DNA of 5,751 nt from Zavarzinia sp. GTDB taxonomy: Bacteria; Pseudomonadota; Alphaproteobacteria; Zavarziniales; Zavarziniaceae. Of this stretch, positions 5,521-5,751 are shown piece by piece. A program made the translations under genes and the position numbers. Numbering within the stretch: position 1 is the stretch's first letter; the number at the start of each line of letters is the position of its first letter. The notes beneath the pieces are model-generated. The model saw only the letters and a program-made list of their open reading frames with translations. It was not told where the DNA came from and searched no databases. The DNA is taken from NCBI GenBank assembly GCA_028694545.1, contig JAQVKV010000196.1:1-5751 (forward strand), given 5' to 3'.

Positions 5521-5751
5521 ATGACCGAGCAGCCCGTCGGCGCCCTGCCGGACACCTCCTTGCCGGACACCTCCTTGCCGGACACCGCCCTGGCGGATAC
5601 GCCGCCCCGTGGCGGAATGGCCCGTCTCGGGCGCGCCTTCCGCCATCCGGCCTTTCGCTATTTCTTTCTCGGGCAGATGGTTTCGCTCACCGGCACCTGG
5701 GTGCAGATGGTGGCGCAGAGCTGGCTGGTCTATCGCCTGACCGGCTCGGCG
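5521..5751 (+). CDS. MFS transporter, N-terminal part (partial, runs off the window)
   Basis: Only the first 77 codons are present. Residues 38-77 (RAFRHPAFRYFFLGQMVSLTGTWVQMVAQSWLVYRLTGSA, given here by position with key motifs GQMVSLTGTW and QSWLVYRLTGS) match the start of MFS exporters of the MFS_3/EntS-like group (PF05977), covering the first transmembrane helix. Relatives export siderophores, drugs or other small molecules; the substrate cannot be told here. Residues 9-28 are a hydrophilic tail made of four pentapeptide repeats (LPDTS, LPDTS, LPDTA, LADTP). The ATG at 5521 has no clear ribosome binding site. An in-frame ATG at 5617 (residue 33) is an alternative start that would leave the repeat untranslated. 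Confidence 0.85.
   Translation, partial: MTEQPVGALPDTSLPDTSLPDTALADTPPRGGMARLGRAFRHPAFRYFFLGQMVSLTGTWVQMVAQSWLVYRLTGSA
5545..5604 (+). repeat. Four 15-bp tandem repeats in the MFS N-terminal tail
   Basis: The units start at 5545, 5560, 5575 and 5590. Unit 1 is CTGCCGGACACCTCC. Unit 2 differs at one base and unit 3 at one more, while unit 4 is more diverged (CTGGCGGATACGCCG). The 15-bp period keeps the reading frame and encodes LPDTS, LPDTS, LPDTA and LADTP. The near identity of the first three units points to recent duplication by slippage. Confidence 0.9.

Noticed and set aside
5427..5751. Second open plus-strand frame from ATG 5427 through the MFS start
   Set aside because: It shows no recognisable protein features, and the MFS frame from 5521 carries clear family similarity.

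Overview
The window is GC-rich, roughly two-thirds G+C by eye, with strong G/C bias at third codon positions. Gene content fits an alphaproteobacterium: a tight sfsA-map-radC run, a divergent single-domain CinA-type molybdopterin-binding protein, a glycine-zipper lipoprotein, and few strong Shine-Dalgarno sites. No species can be named from this alone. Nothing looks like a mobile element, CRISPR array, phage or plasmid. Overall it reads as a normal chromosomal housekeeping region.

Layout. Positions 1-121 hold no gene I can support. From 3225 down to 122 on the minus strand runs a four-gene operon in the order MBL-fold lactonase-like hydrolase, sfsA, map, radC. Its three junctions overlap by 4, 1 and 11 nt, which points to one transcript and translational coupling. 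The first two genes appear to start with TTG. Only the first gene has a strong ribosome binding site. A 102-bp divergent region (3226-3327) separates the operon from the CinA-like gene on the plus strand (3328-4107). That gene has a -10-like TATAGT so close to its ATG that it may be leaderless.

Further right, all on the plus strand, come a small glycine-zipper lipoprotein (4220-4597), tRNA-Leu(UAA) with an encoded CCA (4671-4754), and a second lipoprotein (4767-5255) starting 12 nt after the tRNA. A strong GC hairpin at 5278-5306 follows. Then comes about 210 bp of non-coding DNA rich in nested inverted repeats. The last feature is the first 77 codons of an MFS exporter that runs off the window, with a fourfold 15-bp in-frame repeat in its N-terminal tail.

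The genes do not form one pathway. Map removes initiator methionine. RadC and SfsA are conserved proteins of unsettled role with nuclease- or metalloprotease-like folds. The MBL enzyme probably hydrolyses a lactone or ester. The two lipoproteins are probably envelope components. The points most worth checking are the lactonase-like gene at the head of the operon, the possible leaderless starts, the tRNA-lipoprotein junction, and the structured intergenic region before the MFS gene. I saw no convincing undescribed system.
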